Position numbers and translations under genes: made by a program | The notes under the pieces: generated by a model | Told to the model about the DNA's origin: nothing | Database searches by the model: none | Seen by the model: the letters and a program-made list of their open reading frames with translations, nothing else | Shown: positions 61,520 through 64,000 of the stretch, piece after piece | How positions within the stretch are numbered: position 1 is the stretch's first letter | How the letters are laid out: each line of letters opens with the position of its first letter | From: Erinaceus europaeus | Lineage: Eukaryota > Chordata > Mammalia > Eulipotyphla > Erinaceidae | Direction of reading: 5' to 3' | DNA: 64,000 nucleotides | Assembly: GCF_950295315.1 (NCBI RefSeq) | Contig: NW_026647189.1 | Coordinates: 434,001 to 498,000, forward strand

Positions 61520-64000
61520 AAATACAGGGTGGGAGAGAAAGATAGAGCTCCTAAAGACCTGCTTCACCCTCTGTAAAGCGACTCCCCTGCAGGTGGCGGT
61601 CTGGGGGCCAGACCCCAAATCCTTCCACCTGTCCCCTCTATTCGTGAGCGCCACAAGCCCTTAACCCTCTGAAATACCGCCAAACCTCCCTGGATTTAAT
61701 TTTGAAGGCAGTATCACCTGCCTCGTTTTGAATCCTCATTATCCTGAGGGTCAGTCCTGATGACAGTGTCATGACACGACACACGGAGATCTCTGTTATC
61801 AGAGAGCACCTGGAACAGCAGCTGGGGCTCTAGTGCCAGGGCAGGAGCAACTCCCCATCCACCTTCCACGGAGTCCACCTGCCTGCATTTTGGTCCTTTT
61901 CCCTCCAAAAAAGATTTTTCCCTTTTTTCACTTTGAAACAGGCAGGAGACAGGTTACCCAGGCAGGGGGGAAAAAAATAAAAAGCCTTTTTTTTTTTTTT
62001 TTTTTTTTTTTTACCGAAGTGAATGACCATCTTCTGGGAAGTATAGGTTTTGAACCTGAAAACTCTGTCTGTCTGTCTCTTAGTCCACAGAAAGAGCCAC
62101 TAGTCCAGCCAGATCTCACGCTCAGATGGGGTGTTTTTGCCAGTCAAAGGTCTGCACAGCGCACTAGGGATTGGGCGGCCTGAGACCCAAATGTTACATT
62201 GTAGATGGACTGTTTGCAGTTCTTGCTCCCCAGGACATTGGACTGTCTCAACTCCCTCCCCTACAGCATGAAAAAAAGACTCTTGACAACCTTGGAGCAA
62301 CTGGAGTGGGGGCGAGGGGAGCTGTTTGCATGTCTGCACTGCTCATGCCCAGGTGTCTGTGGGGGTCCGTGGCAGAGGCTGTAAGGGGGCTAGGGGGCAG
62401 AAGGAGACTGTTTGAGAGGCAGGCTGCAGGCAGGGGAGCCCAGGAGTGTGTGCAGGGCTGTGTGTGTGGGTGTGGTGGCAGGGCGTTAGGGCAGGTCCCC
62501 CTGCTGGATGGTGAGATGGCAGCTGGGCTGGCCCTGGGCCCTCAGGGCTGAAGGGCAGAAGCAGGGTGGCAGTAAAGTAGCGCAGGGAGGAACACAGTAG
62601 ATGTTAGTTGGGAGCTGGGGGACAGAGGGTAAGGGGAAAGGGGGCATCCTTGAGGAGGGGTCAGGACTAGAGAGTGGGGGCAGCTGGAGGCATGGAAGGT
62701 CCCAGGAATCAGGGACTGACAGGAACAGATTCCTACACCCCCCCACTGGATAGAAGCTGCAGAAGCCAGAGCAGCAGCCCTGGCTTGCCTAGGCCAAGGG
62801 CCCTGAGTGAGTCCATCTGAGGATGAGGAAGAGGAGGAGGGGGTGGAGGAGGAGGAGGAGAAAGAGGAGGAGGAAGAGTAGGAAGAGGAGGAGGAGGAGG
62901 CGTAGGAGGAGGAGGAAGGGCAGGAGGGCAGCTGTCAGTAGGCAACGGGATTAATAGAGGCCTCCATTACGGAGGCATGTGTCCAGGCAGGCACCCACCA
63001 ACCCTCAGGGGCAGCTCACGGCACCCAGAGACTTGGTGTGGGTATCTCTGGGGCGGGGACTGTCTGTCAGTCAGCAAGACTGTGTGTCAGTGCACATGGT
63101 GGGACAGGGGCCTGGCGGACCTTGGTCCCCCGCCCTGGACTGTCAGATGCCAGCCCCATGCCCAGACACACACCAATCTGCACATAGCCCCTTGGCCCGG
63201 CCGACCAGCACCTGCTTTGGCCTGGGGCTCTGGCTCTGGTGGCTGGCCACCACCCCTCAGGTCAAGTTCAGCGTGGGGGTCATGGCTGCTGGTCAACTGG
63301 ATGGGCGGGGTCCCCATGGCCTAGCAACCACATGAGCCCTCTGTGATGTCCTAGCCCCTGGCAATCTGTGCTGGCCACACTGGCACTGGGCAGCCCAACT
63401 GCCCTGCCACTAGGTCAGGCAACAGCGCCCAGACGCCTGGGCCCTGGCACAGAGGGACGGAAGGATGGGAAGACAGTGCTGACCGACGAGGGACCTCAGG
63501 GCTGGCAGCCAAGAGAAGACAGGTGGAGGTGCGCCCGGGATCCTGGGAGCCCAGGCCAGAGCTGCCTGCATGCCTGCCTGCCTTCCTGGATGTCCGTATG
63601 CTGCCTTTGTCCAGGTAGGTTTCTCAGGTCCCCTCCAATCCTGTCCTCTCCTGTCCTCTCCTGTCCTCACCATCCTCTCCCCTCTCCTCTCCTCCGCACT
63701 TTGCTTCTCTCCTTTGTCTGTCCTCTCTTCCAGGTGCCCTGCTCACCAGCTCCAGCACTTGTGATGCTTCTCCAGTGACAGCTGTTCGCAACCCCTTCCA
63801 CCCCCTGCCTGCCCCTAATGTGACCCAGCTCACAGGGTCTCCGGCTCATCCCACCCAAACCCACACGCCCCAACACATTCCCTGGTTCAGCCCCTCTGCC
63901 CTATTCAGCCAAACTGGGCCTTTGCAACCTACCTATGCATCGTTGTTTCTCCTCACCATTCAAGGAGAGATCTCCTTTTGTACTTAGCTTGGTTGACTGG
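61520..64000 (+). repeat. Array unit 19, cut by the window end (2,481 bp)
   Basis: Landmarks: SINE-B end 61520-61662, poly-T of 26 at 61987-62012, intron-like block 63615-63733. The window stops at the base before the GGAT array would begin. No difference from unit 18 was seen over the shared stretch, including GGATTTAATTTT near 61693. Confidence 0.95.

Larger units (their letters stand above)
1..64000. repeat. Macrosatellite tandem array, about 18.7 copies of a ~3.4 kb unit
   Basis: The same unit recurs head to tail across the whole window. The marker starting AAATACAGGGTGGGAGAG appears at 1, 3413, 6812, 10207, 13612, 17024, 20454, 23879, 27311, 30723, 34146, 37573, 40981, 44397, 47823, 51251, 54681, 58100 and 61520, giving 18 complete periods of 3,395-3,432 bp and one partial copy. 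All copies have the same orientation. Copies differ by a few scattered substitutions and by microsatellite lengths, so they are separate genomic copies rather than one copy repeated in error. No array edge is seen. Unit size and complexity fit a mammalian macrosatellite. I recognise no named family: there is no double homeobox frame as in D4Z4, and I cannot test similarity to DXZ4 by eye. Confidence 0.97.

Noticed and set aside
1..64000. D4Z4 (DUX4) array
   Set aside because: The unit size is similar, but there is no frame with double homeodomain features and the unit composition does not resemble it.
1..64000. Ribosomal DNA array or tandem protein gene cluster
   Set aside because: No rRNA-like sequence is recognised, and no frame of credible length and composition exists in a unit.
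1..64000. CRISPR or bacterial repeat system
   Set aside because: The repeats are 3.4 kb with no short repeat-spacer pattern, and the content (SINEs, microsatellites, AATAAA) is mammalian.
1..64000. Assembly artefact made by repeating one unit
   Set aside because: Most units carry their own substitutions and microsatellite lengths, with linked variants in neighbours. Only the last two periods could be questioned.

Overview
This window is one uninterrupted tandem array. A unit of about 3.4 kb (3,395 to 3,432 bp in the complete copies) repeats head to tail about 18.7 times from base 1 to base 64000, always in the same orientation. No flanking single-copy DNA is visible at either end, so the array is longer than the window. 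In size and complexity it is a macrosatellite, like the class that includes DXZ4 and D4Z4, and not a simple satellite. I found no conventional protein-coding gene, rRNA, tRNA, CRISPR array, prophage or transposase.

The host is almost certainly a mammal. Each unit carries two diverged tRNA-derived SINEs in reverse orientation, called SINE-A and SINE-B here. From memory their layout is that of the SINEs of the hedgehog lineage (Erinaceidae): a T-rich/TTG-rich tail, a GAGA-rich body, a CCCCTGCAGGTGG-like box and a tRNA-like head. This is recognition, not a database hit.

Layout of one unit, using unit 2 (3413-6811): 3413-3554 head end of SINE-B; 3556-3879 unique sequence with a dyad-symmetry cluster; 3880-3896 poly-T; 3897-4700 G-rich core with a CTCF-like core motif; 4703-4812 GGA-rich polypurine tract; 4813-5230 GC-rich segment with two GC boxes; 5231-5871 a candidate spliced reading frame with an intron-like block at 5499-5617; 5886-5925 GGAT microsatellite; 6102-6117 AAAT microsatellite carrying AATAAA; 6246-6469 SINE-A; 6629-6811 start of the next SINE-B. 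The phase is arbitrary: units are counted from window base 1.

The copies are very similar but not identical. Units 1-5 are mosaics of at least two haplotypes. Units 6-19 are nearly uniform. Three microsatellites (poly-T, GGAT, AAAT) explain most of the length variation. The most interesting points are the homogenisation gradient from left to right, the CTCF-like core and GC boxes once per unit (a DXZ4-like arrangement), the exon-intron-like structure with a poly(A) signal in every unit, and a roughly 0.5 kb segment whose translations do not vary at all among the 19 copies. None of these shows function by itself.
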